A DNA stretch of 64,000 nucleotides from DASXRA01 sp036506155 (GCA_036506155.1 DASXSF010000043.1:1-64000), one strand, 5' to 3'; counted from the first letter of the stretch, positions 1 through 10,424 are shown. Translations and numbers: made by a program. Notes: generated by a model not told the origin, from the letters alone.

Positions 1-48
1 GCGCCTGTGCCCCGCCCGGCCCGGATGGACCGGTGCAGTCCGTCGTGA

Positions 49-213
49 ATCGGACAGGTGTGTTGCGCCTGCTCCGGGTGCCGCCCTCGCCGCACGAACG
101 CGACGGTCCGACTTCACGGCGTCATCAGCCTCGAACTCGACGGCCACCTGCCGTCCACCGGCGTCGACCCGCAGTTGCTCTACGACGCCGAGGTCTCCTC
201 ACTGGGCGCATAG
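49..213 (+). pseudogene. C-terminal remnant of a TetR-family regulator
   Basis: The frame ending at the TAG at 211-213 reads ...RLHGVISLELDGHLPS... followed by LLYDAEVSSL near its end. This resembles the last helices of actinobacterial TetR regulators of the type that end with a 'W.RLHGVISLE..GHL' segment. The same frame has a TGA at 46-48, and I find no recognisable continuation upstream in any frame, so this is either the tail of a gene that entered from outside the window and was frameshifted, or a decayed fragment. The recognisable part starts near 103. No DNA-binding domain is present in the window. The call rests on a short motif only. Confidence 0.35.
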
Positions 214-338
214 GGCGCGATCCGAGTCGGCCGAGGCCGGAGGAACTGATGTCGGTCGAACCGATGAGTTCTCCCTCGCCGAGGCGTCATAGTGTTCTGG
301 AGCACTAGGACGGCACTAGACGACCTGGGAGCGTGATC

Positions 339-1454
339 GTGAGCGGCGTACGAGTACTAGTGGGCACGCGCAAGGGTGCCTTCGTACTGACCTCAGACGA
401 ACAGCGACGCAGCTGGGATGTCACCGGGCCGCACTTCCCGGGCTGGGAGGTGTATCACGTCGCAGGATCGCCCGTCGACCCCGACCGGTTGTACGCCTCA
501 CAGACCAGTAGCTGGTTCGGGCAGGTGATCCAGCGATCCGACGACGGTGGCCTCACATGGGAGCCGGTCGGAAGCGAGTTCGCTTATGCGAGCGTGCCCG
601 GCACACATCAGTGGTACGACGGCACGCCGCATCCGTGGGAGTTCGCCCGGGTGTGGCATCTGGAGCCGTCGCTGACCGACCGCGACACCGTGTACGCGGG
701 CGTCGAGGACGCGGCCCTGTTCCGGTCCGCCGACGGCGGCGTCACCTGGCAGGAGGTGCGCGGCCTGCGCGAGCACGGCTCGGGCGCACAGTGGCAGCCC
801 GGCGCGGGCGGCATGTGCGTTCACACGATCATCCTGGATCCGCGCAGCGCCGAGCGGATGTTCGTGGCGATCTCGGCAGCCGGCGTCTTTCGCACCGATG
901 ACGGCGGCACGTCCTGGCAACCGGTCAACAAGGGGTTGCTGTCCGATGGAATCCCCTCGCCGGCTGCCGAGGTCGGGCATTGCGTGCACAAGCTGGCGAT
1001 TCACCCGTCGCATCCGGACACGGTGTTCATGCAGAAGCACTGGGACGTGATGCGCAGCGACGACGGCGCCGACAACTGGGTGGAGGTGAGCGGCGACCTG
1101 CCGACCGACTTCGGTTTCCCGATCGCGGTCCACGCACATGAGCCGGAGACGATCTACGTCGTGCCGATCACGAGCGACTCGCACCACTTCCCGCCCGACG
1201 GGAGGCTTCGCGTGTACCGCAGCCGCAGCGGCGGGAACGCATGGGAGGCGCTCGCGGACGGCCTGCCGCAGGAGCACTGCTACGTCAACGTGTTGCGCGA
1301 CGCGATGGCCGTCGACTCGCTGTCCGAGTGCGGTATCTACTTCGGGACGACCGGCGGGCAGGTGTACGCATCGGCCGACTCCGGCGATCATTGGGCACCG
1401 ATCGTGCGCGACCTGCCCGCGGTGCTGTCGGTCGAGGTGCAGACGCTCTCATGA
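339..1454 (+). CDS. BNR/sortilin-like beta-propeller protein
   Basis: A protein of about 371 residues built from repeated blades. Asp-box-like signatures (SDDGGLTW, SADGGVTW, TDDGGTSW, SDDGADNW, SADSGDHW) recur roughly every 50-70 residues, as in exo-alpha-sialidase/VPS10-type propellers. There is no signal peptide, so it is probably cytoplasmic, and no glycosidase catalytic set is evident; the sialidase label often given to this family should not be taken as an activity. I prefer the GTG at 339, seven bases after GGGAG at 327-331, over the GTG at 333, which lies too close to it. The stop overlaps the next start (ATGA), so it is translationally coupled to a MoaD-like protein and the two probably work together. 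Confidence 0.85.
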   Translation: MSGVRVLVGTRKGAFVLTSDEQRRSWDVTGPHFPGWEVYHVAGSPVDPDRLYASQTSSWFGQVIQRSDDGGLTWEPVGSEFAYASVPGTHQWYDGTPHPWEFARVWHLEPSLTDRDTVYAGVEDAALFRSADGGVTWQEVRGLREHGSGAQWQPGAGGMCVHTIILDPRSAERMFVAISAAGVFRTDDGGTSWQPVNKGLLSDGIPSPAAEVGHCVHKLAIHPSHPDTVFMQKHWDVMRSDDGADNWVEVSGDLPTDFGFPIAVHAHEPETIYVVPITSDSHHFPPDGRLRVYRSRSGGNAWEALADGLPQEHCYVNVLRDAMAVDSLSECGIYFGTTGGQVYASADSGDHWAPIVRDLPAVLSVEVQTLS

Positions 1455-1741
1455 TCCGCGTCGTGCTGCCCGCGCATCTACGGCAACTCGCCCACTGCGA
1501 ACGTGAAATCTCGGTGGACACCACGGCCACGCAGCGCGCCGTACTCGATGCCATCGAGCAGCGCTACCCGGCGTTGCGTGGCACGCTGCGCGATCCGGCC
1601 ACCGGGCAGCGCCGCTCGTTCGTCCGATTCTTCGCCTGCGAGCAGGACCTCTCCCATGAGCTACCGGACGCGCCGCTACCGGACGCGGTGGCCGACGGCA
1701 CGGAGCCGTTCCGGGTCGTCGGGGCAATGGCCGGGGGGTAG
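1451..1741 (+). CDS. MoaD/ThiS-family ubiquitin-like protein
   Basis: A 96-residue beta-grasp protein starting MIRVVLPAHLRQLA and ending MAGG. The family's hallmark is a C-terminal Gly-Gly, which is adenylated and thiocarboxylated or conjugated to partners. The pattern of a short strand, a helix with ...AVLDAIEQRYPAL..., and a Val-rich strand before GG fits the fold. Its ATG overlaps the stop of the propeller gene by four bases. No MoeB/ThiF activating enzyme and no other molybdopterin gene lies nearby, so assignment to cofactor synthesis is not supported by context. It could be a sulfur carrier or a protein modifier acting with the propeller protein. Confidence 0.8.
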   Translation: MIRVVLPAHLRQLAHCEREISVDTTATQRAVLDAIEQRYPALRGTLRDPATGQRRSFVRFFACEQDLSHELPDAPLPDAVADGTEPFRVVGAMAGG

Positions 1742-1745
1742 GTAG

Positions 1746-1762
1746 CGATGAGCGCTCGCGCG
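1746..1762 (+). repeat. Dispersed 17-bp repeat, copy 1
   Basis: CGATGAGCGCTCGCGCG occurs here, at 2546-2562, and inverted at 13092-13108. Copies 1 and 3 match further (…CGARGAGCC). This copy lies between the convergent ends of the MoaD-like gene and the SDR gene. Confidence 0.7.
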
Positions 1763-1775
1763 AGGAGCCGATGAG

Positions 1776-2531
1776 TTAGCGCGGCGCCATTCGGATCGCG
1801 CCGTCGAGGCGGATTACTTCGCCGTTGAGCATCGGATTGGCGAGTATGTGTTCGACGAGCGCGGCGTACTCGGCAGGCCGGCCCAACCGGGCCGGATGCG
1901 GCACCTGGGCGCCGAGCGACGCCTTGGCGTCGTCGGGCAGCCCGGCGAGCATCGGCGTCTCGAAGAGGCCAGGCGCAATGGTCACCACGCGGATCTTCGA
2001 CGCGGCCAGTTCGCGGGCGATAGGCAGCGTCATGCCGACCACCCCGCCCTTGGACGCCGAGTACGCAGCCTGCCCGATCTGCCCCTCGAATGCGGCCACC
2101 GACGCGGTGCTGACGATGACGCCACGCTCGCCGTCGATCTCGTCGACCGCGGCGAGGCGGACCGCGGCGAGGCGGATCACGTTGAACGTGCCGACCAGGT
2201 TCACCTCGACCACCTTGCGGAACGTGTCCAGCGGAAACGGTCCGTGCTTGCCGACAACCCGGGCCGCGTCGGCCACCCCCGCGCAGTTCACCGCGATGCG
2301 CAGCGGGCCGAGCCGCACGGCTGTGTCGAGCGCGGTGGTGACGTCGTCCTCGCTCGCGACGTCGCCGGGGGCGAACGTGGCCCCGATCTCGTCGGCGACC
2401 CGTGTGCCGCCGGAACTCGGCAGGTCCAAGATCACCACGTTCGCGCTTGCGCCGATGAGAGCCCGGGTCGTCGCCAGCCCCAACCCAGACGCTCCACCCG
2501 TAACCAGGGCAACACTGCCTGCAACCCGCAA
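1776..2531 (-). CDS. SDR-family 3-hydroxyacyl-CoA dehydrogenase
   Basis: A classical short-chain dehydrogenase of 251 residues, closest in feel to the HSD17B10-type 2-methyl-3-hydroxyacyl-CoA dehydrogenases. Seen: the NAD-binding TGGASGLG near the N-terminus, DLPSS after the second strand, NCAG, a catalytic Ser in STASVA, and YSASK. I choose the TTG at 2531 because the family begins at this point. The longer frame to 2576 reads through a copy of the dispersed 17-bp repeat and adds 15 unconvincing residues. It lies downstream of and in the same direction as the acyl-CoA operon, so it likely performs the NAD-dependent oxidation step of the same degradation route. Confidence 0.85.
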   Translation of the reverse strand: MRVAGSVALVTGGASGLGLATTRALIGASANVVILDLPSSGGTRVADEIGATFAPGDVASEDDVTTALDTAVRLGPLRIAVNCAGVADAARVVGKHGPFPLDTFRKVVEVNLVGTFNVIRLAAVRLAAVDEIDGERGVIVSTASVAAFEGQIGQAAYSASKGGVVGMTLPIARELAASKIRVVTIAPGLFETPMLAGLPDDAKASLGAQVPHPARLGRPAEYAALVEHILANPMLNGEVIRLDGAIRMAPR

Positions 2532-2545
2532 CCCAACCCCCAATG

Positions 2546-2562
2546 CGATGAGCGCTCGCGCG
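2546..2562 (+). repeat. Dispersed 17-bp repeat, copy 2
   Basis: Second exact copy of CGATGAGCGCTCGCGCG, just upstream of the SDR gene's preferred start. Its position argues that the frame upstream of 2531 is not translated. Confidence 0.7.
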
Positions 2563-2673
2563 GCCGAGAGACACATCCGGCGGATAAATTACAGCCACCC
2601 CACGGACGAGCCGGGAGGGATGACTCGTACGCGGGGTGGTGAGCTGCCACGATACGCCAGCGACGTCGACCGG

Positions 2674-3285
2674 TCAGCACCCGGCGAGCGTGTCGGAGAG
2701 GATCGCCGCCCAACGCTGGACGATTCGCTGCCGGCGCCTCGAGTCGTCGGTGAGCAGGTCGGCCAGGCCCAGCCCGCGTGCCATGTCGAGCACGCCCTGG
2801 ACCGTCTCGCGGGCACCGGGCCGTGACTCGTCCACGCCGAGCAGATCCACGGCGATCGCGTGCGTCTCCCGCGCCATTCGCGCCTCGAGCGGCACGACCA
2901 GGGTGCGCAGCGCCTCGTCCGCTGCCGCTTGCACCCAGACCTGCGCCGCGGCTCGGAACAGCGGCCCGACATATACGCCCACCAGCATTTCCACGATGGC
3001 CTCGGTGTGCCGGGAGCCGGGCGGCAGCGCGGCGCCGCGGCGGCGCACCTCCGCGATGCGCTCGGCGGCCATGTACTCCAGCGCGGCGGTGAACAGTGCC
3101 TCGCGGGTGGGGAAGTGGTGCTGGGCAGCGCCGCGTGACACCCCGGCGCGCTCCGCGACGACCGCGACGGTGGCGCGCGTCCAGCCGAGTTCGGCCAGGC
3201 AGTCGACGGCGGCTTCCAGCAGTCGCTGCCGGGTGGCCCGGCTGCGATCCTGCCGCGGCTCCCGGGTCGCTGTTAGAGCGCCCAC
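2674..3285 (-). CDS. TetR/AcrR-family transcriptional regulator
   Basis: A 203-residue regulator. The N-terminal helix-turn-helix is clear (RQRLLEAAVDCLAELG, then VAERAGVSRGAAQHHFPTREALF at about residues 42-65), followed by an all-helical ligand-binding half. Its GTG start overlaps the end of the enoyl-CoA hydratase gene by 13 bases, so it is the regulatory gene at the end of the acyl-CoA degradation operon. By analogy with other catabolic TetR proteins it probably represses that operon and releases on binding a CoA thioester. The palindrome at 10413-10424, upstream of the first gene, is its best candidate site. The ligand is unknown. Confidence 0.88.
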   Translation of the reverse strand: MGALTATREPRQDRSRATRQRLLEAAVDCLAELGWTRATVAVVAERAGVSRGAAQHHFPTREALFTAALEYMAAERIAEVRRRGAALPPGSRHTEAIVEMLVGVYVGPLFRAAAQVWVQAAADEALRTLVVPLEARMARETHAIAVDLLGVDESRPGARETVQGVLDMARGLGLADLLTDDSRRRQRIVQRWAAILSDTLAGC

Positions 3286-4007
3286 CGCGGCGACCGTTTC
3301 TCCAGGAAGGACGCCATGCCCTCGCGAGCTTCGCCCGACGCGAACAGCCGCGCCGACTGAGTTGTGAGCGTGTCGGCTTCGGCGAATGTGACGGCACTGG
3401 TCGTGAGCGGCTTGGTCTCGCGCAGGCCCTGGGGGGACGCGCGCCGCAGCGCGTCCAGCACCGAGTGCGTGGCCGCGTCGATGTCGTCCACCGCTTCGGT
3501 GACGAGGCCGATGCGCGCAGCGGTCGTCGCGTCGAACGTCTCGCCGGTGAGGTAGTAGCGGCTCGCTGCGCGGGCGGAGAGCCGGGGCAGTGTGGTGAGC
3601 GAGATGATCGCCGGGGCCAGGCCCAGGCGGACCTCCGTGAACGCGAACGTGCTTGCCGGCCCGGCGAGCGCGATGTCGCAGGCACCTAGCAGCCCCATGC
3701 CGCCGGCACGGACGTGCCCGTCGATGCTGGCGACGACGGGCTTGGGCAGTCCGACGATCTGCCGGAGTAGCGCGACGAGCCGGCGGGTGCCTTCCGCCAT
3801 ATCGACACGGGCCTCGGTGAGGTCGGCGCCCGCGCAGAACGTCCCGCCGGTGTGCGTCAGTTCGACGGCACGGACCGAGTCGTCTGCGCCGGCGTCGTTC
3901 AGGCGGCCCGTGAGCTCGTTCATCAGTGCCGATGACAGCGCATTGCGGTTGTGCGGCGAGTCGAGGGCGATGCGGGCGACGCCGCGGTCGATTCCGTACT
4001 GGATCAT
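3273..4007 (-). CDS. Enoyl-CoA hydratase/isomerase family protein
   Basis: A crotonase-fold protein of 244 residues. The ATG at 4007 gives MIQYGIDRGVARIALDSPHNRNAL, the usual family start, and shares one base with the stop of the acyl-CoA dehydrogenase (TGATG). Seen: the oxyanion-hole region FCAGADL, then DGHVRAGGMGLLGACDIALA, where the second oxyanion Gly lies. It should hydrate the enoyl-CoA or 3-methylglutaconyl-type product of the upstream enzymes, although crotonase substrates cannot be assigned by eye. The length is slightly short for the family but no motif appears missing. Confidence 0.87.
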   Translation of the reverse strand: MIQYGIDRGVARIALDSPHNRNALSSALMNELTGRLNDAGADDSVRAVELTHTGGTFCAGADLTEARVDMAEGTRRLVALLRQIVGLPKPVVASIDGHVRAGGMGLLGACDIALAGPASTFAFTEVRLGLAPAIISLTTLPRLSARAASRYYLTGETFDATTAARIGLVTEAVDDIDAATHSVLDALRRASPQGLRETKPLTTSAVTFAEADTLTTQSARLFASGEAREGMASFLEKRSPRWAL

Positions 4008-5164
4008 CAGTAGGACCTCGGCAATCCGAGGGTGTTCTGCGCGACGAAGTTGAGGATCATCTCGCGGCTCACCGGGGCGATCCGTGCCGCCCGCGACACG
4101 GCGAGGAGTGCGCCGAGGCCGTACTCGCTTGCCAGCCCGTTGCCGCCGTGAACCTGCACCGCCTGGTCGACGGCGCGGGCGCTCGCCTCCGCGGCCGCGT
4201 ACTTCGCCATGTTGGCGGCTTCGCCTGCACCGACGTCGTCGCCGTCGTCGTACAGCGTTGCTGCCTTCTGCATCATGAGCTTGGCCAGCTCGAGCTCGAT
4301 CTTGATCTGCGCCAGCGGATGCGCCAGACCCTGGTGCGCGCCTATCGGGGTGCCCCACACCGAGCGGCTGTTGGCGTACGTGACGGCTCGGTCGAGTGCA
4401 TAGCGGCCCATGCCCACCGACGATGCCGCGGCCATGATGCGCTCGGGGTTAAGGCCCGCGAACAGTTGCATGAGCGCGGCGTCCTCCTCGCCGACGAGCG
4501 CGTCGCCGGGCAGTCGGACGTCGTCGAGGAAGAGTAGGAACTGCTTGTCCGGGATCGCCAGATCCATCTCGACCGGCCGGTACTCGAATCCGGCGGCGTC
4601 AGTGGGCACTGCGAACAGCGCCGGCTTGAGCCGGCCGGTTCTCGCGTCCTCGGTACGTCCCACGACGAGAACCGCAGTGGCCTGATCGACGCCGGATACG
4701 AACACCTTGCGCCCGCTGATGATCCAGTCGCGGCCGTCGCGGTGGGCGGTGGTGGTGAGCCGGTGCGAGTTCGAGCCGGCGTCCGGCTCGGTGATCGCGA
4801 AGGCCATGATCGCGTCGCCGTGCGCGATCTCAGGCAGCCACCGCTGTTTCTGCTCGTCGGTGCCGTACCGGGCGATGATCGTGCCGCAGATGGCCGGCGA
4901 GACGACCAGCATCAGCAACGCGCATCCGGCGGCGGCGAACTCTTCGAGCACGAGCGAAAGGTCGTACATGCCGGCGCCTCCGCCGCCGTAGCGCTCGGGC
5001 AGGTTCACCCCGATGAGGCCGAGCTTTCCGGCCTCGCGCCACAGCTCGTCGAGATGTTCGCCCTTGCGCACCTGCCGCCGCACGTAGTCGCGCCCGTACC
5101 GGCCGGCGAGCTCCGCAACTGCTCGCCGCAATGCCTGCCGCTCGGGCGACTCGACAAAGCTCAT
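4007..5164 (-). CDS. Acyl-CoA dehydrogenase
   Basis: An FAD-dependent dehydrogenase of 385 residues. Family signatures: PERYGGGGAGMYD near residue 60, AFAITEPDAGSN (flavin/substrate region), VFVSGVDQA, and VQVHGGNGLASEYGLG near residue 350. Where medium-chain enzymes carry the catalytic Glu in a YEGT motif, this protein has PVSREM, so the base is either the shifted Glu or lies elsewhere, as it does in isovaleryl-CoA dehydrogenase. It has a strong ribosome site (GAGGAGGAAG) before its ATG. It follows the carboxylase genes after a 61-base gap occupied by a hairpin, and is coupled to the hydratase. In atu/liu-type operons this position holds citronellyl- or isovaleryl-CoA dehydrogenase; which applies here is inference. 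Confidence 0.87.
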   Translation of the reverse strand: MSFVESPERQALRRAVAELAGRYGRDYVRRQVRKGEHLDELWREAGKLGLIGVNLPERYGGGGAGMYDLSLVLEEFAAAGCALLMLVVSPAICGTIIARYGTDEQKQRWLPEIAHGDAIMAFAITEPDAGSNSHRLTTTAHRDGRDWIISGRKVFVSGVDQATAVLVVGRTEDARTGRLKPALFAVPTDAAGFEYRPVEMDLAIPDKQFLLFLDDVRLPGDALVGEEDAALMQLFAGLNPERIMAAASSVGMGRYALDRAVTYANSRSVWGTPIGAHQGLAHPLAQIKIELELAKLMMQKAATLYDDGDDVGAGEAANMAKYAAAEASARAVDQAVQVHGGNGLASEYGLGALLAVSRAARIAPVSREMILNFVAQNTLGLPRSY

Positions 5165-5180
5165 GCTTCCTCCTCACCCG

Positions 5181-5225
5181 ATTGCGCAAGGATCCCTCGC
5201 CTAAGGCGAGCGATTCCTGCGCGAT
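5181..5225 (-). terminator. Long imperfect hairpin in the acyl-CoA operon
   Basis: Immediately after the carboxylase alpha stop codon (5226-5228) lies a hairpin. The outer arms ATTGCGCAAGGATC (5181-5194) and GATTCCTGCGCGAT (5212-5225) pair with three mismatches, and the inner perfect stem is TCGCC-TAA-GGCGA (5197-5209). No U-tract follows, so full intrinsic termination is doubtful. Partial attenuation, an mRNA processing site or a stability element between the two halves of the operon are all possible. Confidence 0.45.
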
Positions 5226-7118
5226 TCATAACGGTGCGACGACGCCGAGCAACGTGCCCACGTCGACCTGCTGGCCTGTATATACGGGTAGCTCGGCCAC
5301 GACGCCGTCACGCGGGGCCGCGATCGCGTGCTCCATTTTCATGGCCTCCAGCCACAGCAGCGGCTGGCCTTGCTGAACGACATCGCCGCGCTGGACGGCG
5401 ATACGCACTACCGTGCCCGGCATCGGCGCGAGCAGCGATCCGGCCGGGGCGGGGGGCCCAGCGTCCGCGAAGCGCCCAAGCGGGACGAGCGTCACGGCGC
5501 CGAGAGGGGAGTCGACGCACACCATGTCCGGATACGTCGCGATCTTGAAATGGCGCTGCACGCCGTCCACCTCGAGTACCACGTCCTCCGGTGCAGCGCT
5601 CACCAGACGCGTGCCCGGGTGCCCCTCGAGGCCGGCACGGGTGAGCCGGTACTCGACGTCGATGCCGTCGTAGCGCTTGCGCTGCGGCTGCGAGGGCACG
5701 TTGCGCCATCCCGCCGCGACGCGAACGGGCGCGCGAGCCTGGTTGGCCGCCGCGTCGGAGAGCGCTGCCGCGAGGGCGGCCACCTTGACGTCCGCGGCCA
5801 GTGGCGCGGAAACGTCGTGGCGGTCGAGGAACGCGGTGTCGGTCTCGCCGGCCAGGAAGGCCGGATGCCGCAGCACGCGCACGAGCAGGTCGCGGTTCGT
5901 GCGTGGACCGTGGAGCTTCGCGCGGGCCAGCGCGTTCGCCACGGTGGCCGCCGCCTCGAGGCGAGTCGGCGCCCAGCCGACGATCTTCGCGAGCATCGGG
6001 TCGTAACGAGTGCTGACCGCTGCACCTGCGACGACGCCGGCGTCGAGGCGCAGGCCCCGGCTCGGCGCGAACTCGGCGACAATGCCCGGTACGTCCAGGC
6101 GATGCATGACGCCGCTCTGCGGCTGCCACCCGCGCGCGGGGTCCTCGGCGTAGAGCCGCACCTCGATCGCGTGGCCGTTGGGCGGCGGCGGCGCCGCGTC
6201 GAGGCGGACGCCGTCGGCGACGCGCAGTTGCCAGCGGACGAGGTCGACACCCGTCACGGCCTCGGTGGCCGGGTGCTCGACCTGAAGCCGGGTGTTCATC
6301 TCGAGGAAGAAGAATCGACCGTGTTCGTCGGCGAGGAACTCGACCGTGCCGGCATTGACGTACCCGACCGCCAGCGCGGCGGCTCGCGCCGCGGCGAACA
6401 GCCGCTCACGCATTCCGGGGATGCGCTCGACCAGCGGCGATGGCGTCTCCTCGATCACTTTCTGGTGCCGGCGCTGTATCGAGCACTCTCGCTCGCCGAG
6501 CGTCCATACGCTGCCGTACTCATCGGCGAGTACTTGGACCTCGATGTGCCGGCAGCCTTCGAGGTACGGCTCGCAGAACACTGTCGGATCGCCGAACGCC
6601 GATGCCGCCTCGGCGCGGGCGCTCTCGAGTTGCTGGTGCAGCTTCTCGCTCTGGCGCACGATCCGCATTCCGCGCCCACCGCCGCCGGCTGCCGCCTTGA
6701 TGATCACTGGAAGCTCCACGACCGCCTCAGGGTCGAGTTCGTCCAGCACCGCGACGCCCGCGGCAGCCATCAGCTTCTTCGCCGCGATCTTGTTGCCCAT
6801 CGACTCGATCGCTTCAGGAGATGGGCCGATCCAGGTCAGCCCGGCGTCGAGCACGTCGCGGGTGAACGCGGCGTTCTCCGCCAGGAAGCCGTACCCGGGA
6901 TGGATCGAATCTGCGCCGGCGCGACGGGCCGCATCGATCAAGGCGGCACTGTCCAGGTAGGACGGCACGCGCACGGCAGCGTCGCCGTCGCGAACGTGCG
7001 GCGCTCCGGCGTCCACGTCGGAGAAGACGGCGACCGTGCCGACGTCGAGTGTCCGGCAGGTGGCGAACACCCGGCGTGCGATCTCGCCGCGGTTGGCCAC
7101 CAGCACCGATGTGATCAC
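5226..7118 (-). CDS. Biotin-dependent acyl-CoA carboxylase alpha subunit (biotin carboxylase + BCCP)
   Basis: A 630-residue subunit starting with GTG at 7118 (VITSVLVANRGEIARRVF), overlapping the beta-subunit stop by four bases. Order: biotin carboxylase N-domain (ANRGEIA), ATP-grasp with KAAAGGGGRGMRIV, carboxylase C-domain, a linker, and a C-terminal biotinyl domain with EAMKMEHAI, whose Lys carries biotin. It carboxylates biotin with ATP and bicarbonate and passes it to the beta subunit. Pairing with an AtuA-like gene and an acyl-CoA dehydrogenase suggests geranyl-, methylcrotonyl- or a related acyl-CoA carboxylase rather than the housekeeping acetyl/propionyl enzyme. The upstream extension of the open frame, over the beta-subunit gene, is a shadow. 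Confidence 0.92.
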   Translation of the reverse strand: MITSVLVANRGEIARRVFATCRTLDVGTVAVFSDVDAGAPHVRDGDAAVRVPSYLDSAALIDAARRAGADSIHPGYGFLAENAAFTRDVLDAGLTWIGPSPEAIESMGNKIAAKKLMAAAGVAVLDELDPEAVVELPVIIKAAAGGGGRGMRIVRQSEKLHQQLESARAEAASAFGDPTVFCEPYLEGCRHIEVQVLADEYGSVWTLGERECSIQRRHQKVIEETPSPLVERIPGMRERLFAAARAAALAVGYVNAGTVEFLADEHGRFFFLEMNTRLQVEHPATEAVTGVDLVRWQLRVADGVRLDAAPPPPNGHAIEVRLYAEDPARGWQPQSGVMHRLDVPGIVAEFAPSRGLRLDAGVVAGAAVSTRYDPMLAKIVGWAPTRLEAAATVANALARAKLHGPRTNRDLLVRVLRHPAFLAGETDTAFLDRHDVSAPLAADVKVAALAAALSDAAANQARAPVRVAAGWRNVPSQPQRKRYDGIDVEYRLTRAGLEGHPGTRLVSAAPEDVVLEVDGVQRHFKIATYPDMVCVDSPLGAVTLVPLGRFADAGPPAPAGSLLAPMPGTVVRIAVQRGDVVQQGQPLLWLEAMKMEHAIAAPRDGVVAELPVYTGQQVDVGTLLGVVAPL

Positions 7119-8706
7119 GGACGGAACACCCCGTACGTCGCTGCGCCCTGTACAGCAGCGCTGTGGATCGCCGACAGGCACAGCCCGACGACGGTGCGGG
7201 TGTCGCGCGGGTCGATCACGCCGTCGTCGTACAGCCGTCCGGACAGGAACAGCGGCAGCGACTCGGCCTCGATCTGTTGCTCGACGGCGGTACGCATGGT
7301 CGCGTCGGCGTCCTCGTCGTACGGTGTGCCCCGGGCCTCCGCAGCAGCCCGGGCCACGATCGACAGCACGCCTGCGAGTTGCGCCGGCCCCATCACGGCC
7401 GACTTCGCGCTCGGCCAGCTGAACATGAACCGAGGGTCGTACGCTCGTCCGCACATGCCATAGTGGCCGGCGCCGTACGAGGCGCCCATCAGGATCGAGA
7501 TGTGCGGGACGCCCGAGTTGGATACGGCATTGATCATCATGGCGCCGTGCTTGATGATGCCGCCCTGCTCGTACTGCTTGCCGACCATGTAGCCCGTCGT
7601 GTTGTGCAGGAACAGCAGCGGCGTGGCGGTCTGGTTTGCCAACTGGATGAACTGCGTTGCCTTCTGCGACTCGGCGCTGAACAGCACGCCCTGCGCATTG
7701 GCCAGGATGCCGATCGGGTAGCCGTGCAGGCGCGCCCACCCCGTGACGAGCGATGCTCCGTACCGGGGCTTGAACTCGTCGAATTCGCTGCCGTCGACGA
7801 CACGGGCGATCACCTCGCGCGGGTCGAACGGGGTGCGGAGGTCCTGCGGCACGATGCCGAGCAAATCCTCCTCGTCGTAGCGCGGGTCGTCGGCCGGCCC
7901 CGGCGCGGAGCCGAGCTTGCGCCAGTTGAGCCGGGCGACGATGCGCCGCGCGATGCGAATCGCCTCGTGCTCGTCCGCCGCAAGGTAGTCGGCCAACCCG
8001 GACACCCGCGCGTGCATGTCGGCGCCGCCCAGCGACTCGTCGTCCGACTCCTCCCCGGTGGCCATCTTGACCAGGGGTGGTCCGCCCAGAAACACCTTCG
8101 ATCGCTCCCTGATCATCACGACGTGGTCGGACATCGCGGGTAGGTACGCCCCGCCGGCCGTTGAGTTGCCGAACACGAGCGCGATGGTCGGGATGCCGGC
8201 GGCGGAGAGCCGTGTCAGGTCGCGGAAGAGCCGCCCGCCAGGAATGAAGATCTCCTTCTGGGTGGGCAGATCCGCGCCGCCGGACTCGACCAGCCCGATG
8301 AGCGGCAGCCGGTTCTGGAGTGCGATGTCGTTCGCGCGCAAGGTCTTGCGCAGCGTCCACGGATTCGACGTACCGCCGCGTACGGTCGGATCGTTGGCGA
8401 CGATCACGCATTCGACACCCGCGACGACGCCTACACCGGTGACGACGCTCGCGCCCACGGCGAAGTCGCTGCCCCAAGCGGCCAGCGGCGAGAGTTCGAG
8501 GAACGGCGAGTCGGGATCGACAAGCAGCTCGATCCGTTCGCGGGGGAGCAGCTTGCCGCGCCGGTGGTGCCGCGCCGTGTACTCGGAGCCGCCGCCGGCG
8601 ACCGCCTTGGCGTGCTCGGAGTCGACCTCGGCGAGCTTGGCGAGCACGGCGTCGCGGTTCGCCGCGAACTCGGCGGAGTCGGTGTCCACAGTGGACGTAA
8701 GGAGCG

Positions 8707-8710
<4 letters not shown>
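7115..8710 (-). CDS. Acyl-CoA carboxylase beta subunit (carboxyltransferase)
   Basis: A 531-residue carboxyltransferase with the two crotonase-like halves. It starts MTLLTSTVDTDSAEFAANRD from the GTG at 8710, which overlaps the AtuA-like gene's stop (GTGA). Seen: ERIELLVDPDSPFLELSPLAAW in the N-half, GGAYLPAMSDHVVMI, and in the C-half GILANAQGVLF and LHNTTGYMVGKQYEQGGIIKHGAMM, a stretch characteristic of methylcrotonyl/geranyl-CoA carboxylase type beta subunits. It transfers carboxyl from biotin on the alpha subunit to the acyl-CoA. The overlapping starts imply a stoichiometric alpha/beta complex. Confidence 0.92.
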
Positions 8711-10380
<1,670 letters not shown>

Positions 10381-10412
10381 GTCCCGAGCCTGGCACCCGA
10401 TGCGATAAAAAG

Positions 10413-10424
10413 CAAGCACGCTTG
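10413..10424 (-). promoter_or_regulatory. Palindromic operator upstream of the AtuA/carboxylase operon
   Basis: CAAGC-AC-GCTTG has perfect five-base arms and sits in a locally AT-rich stretch 33 bases upstream of the operon's first codon. CAAG...CTTG half-sites are typical of TetR repressors of CoA-thioester catabolism; KstR2, for example, recognises CAAG and CTTG with a shorter spacer. The probable ligand-responsive repressor is the TetR gene at 2674-3285. Confidence 0.55.

Noticed and set aside
33..308. 91-codon open frame at the left edge
   Set aside because: Arg/Pro-rich and without a family pattern; the TetR-like tail lies in a different frame.
5226..8477. A single 1083-codon frame across both carboxylase subunits
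   Set aside because: Only the part downstream of 7118 encodes biotin carboxylase. The upstream part is the antisense-like shadow frame of the carboxyltransferase gene, which has its own clear frame.
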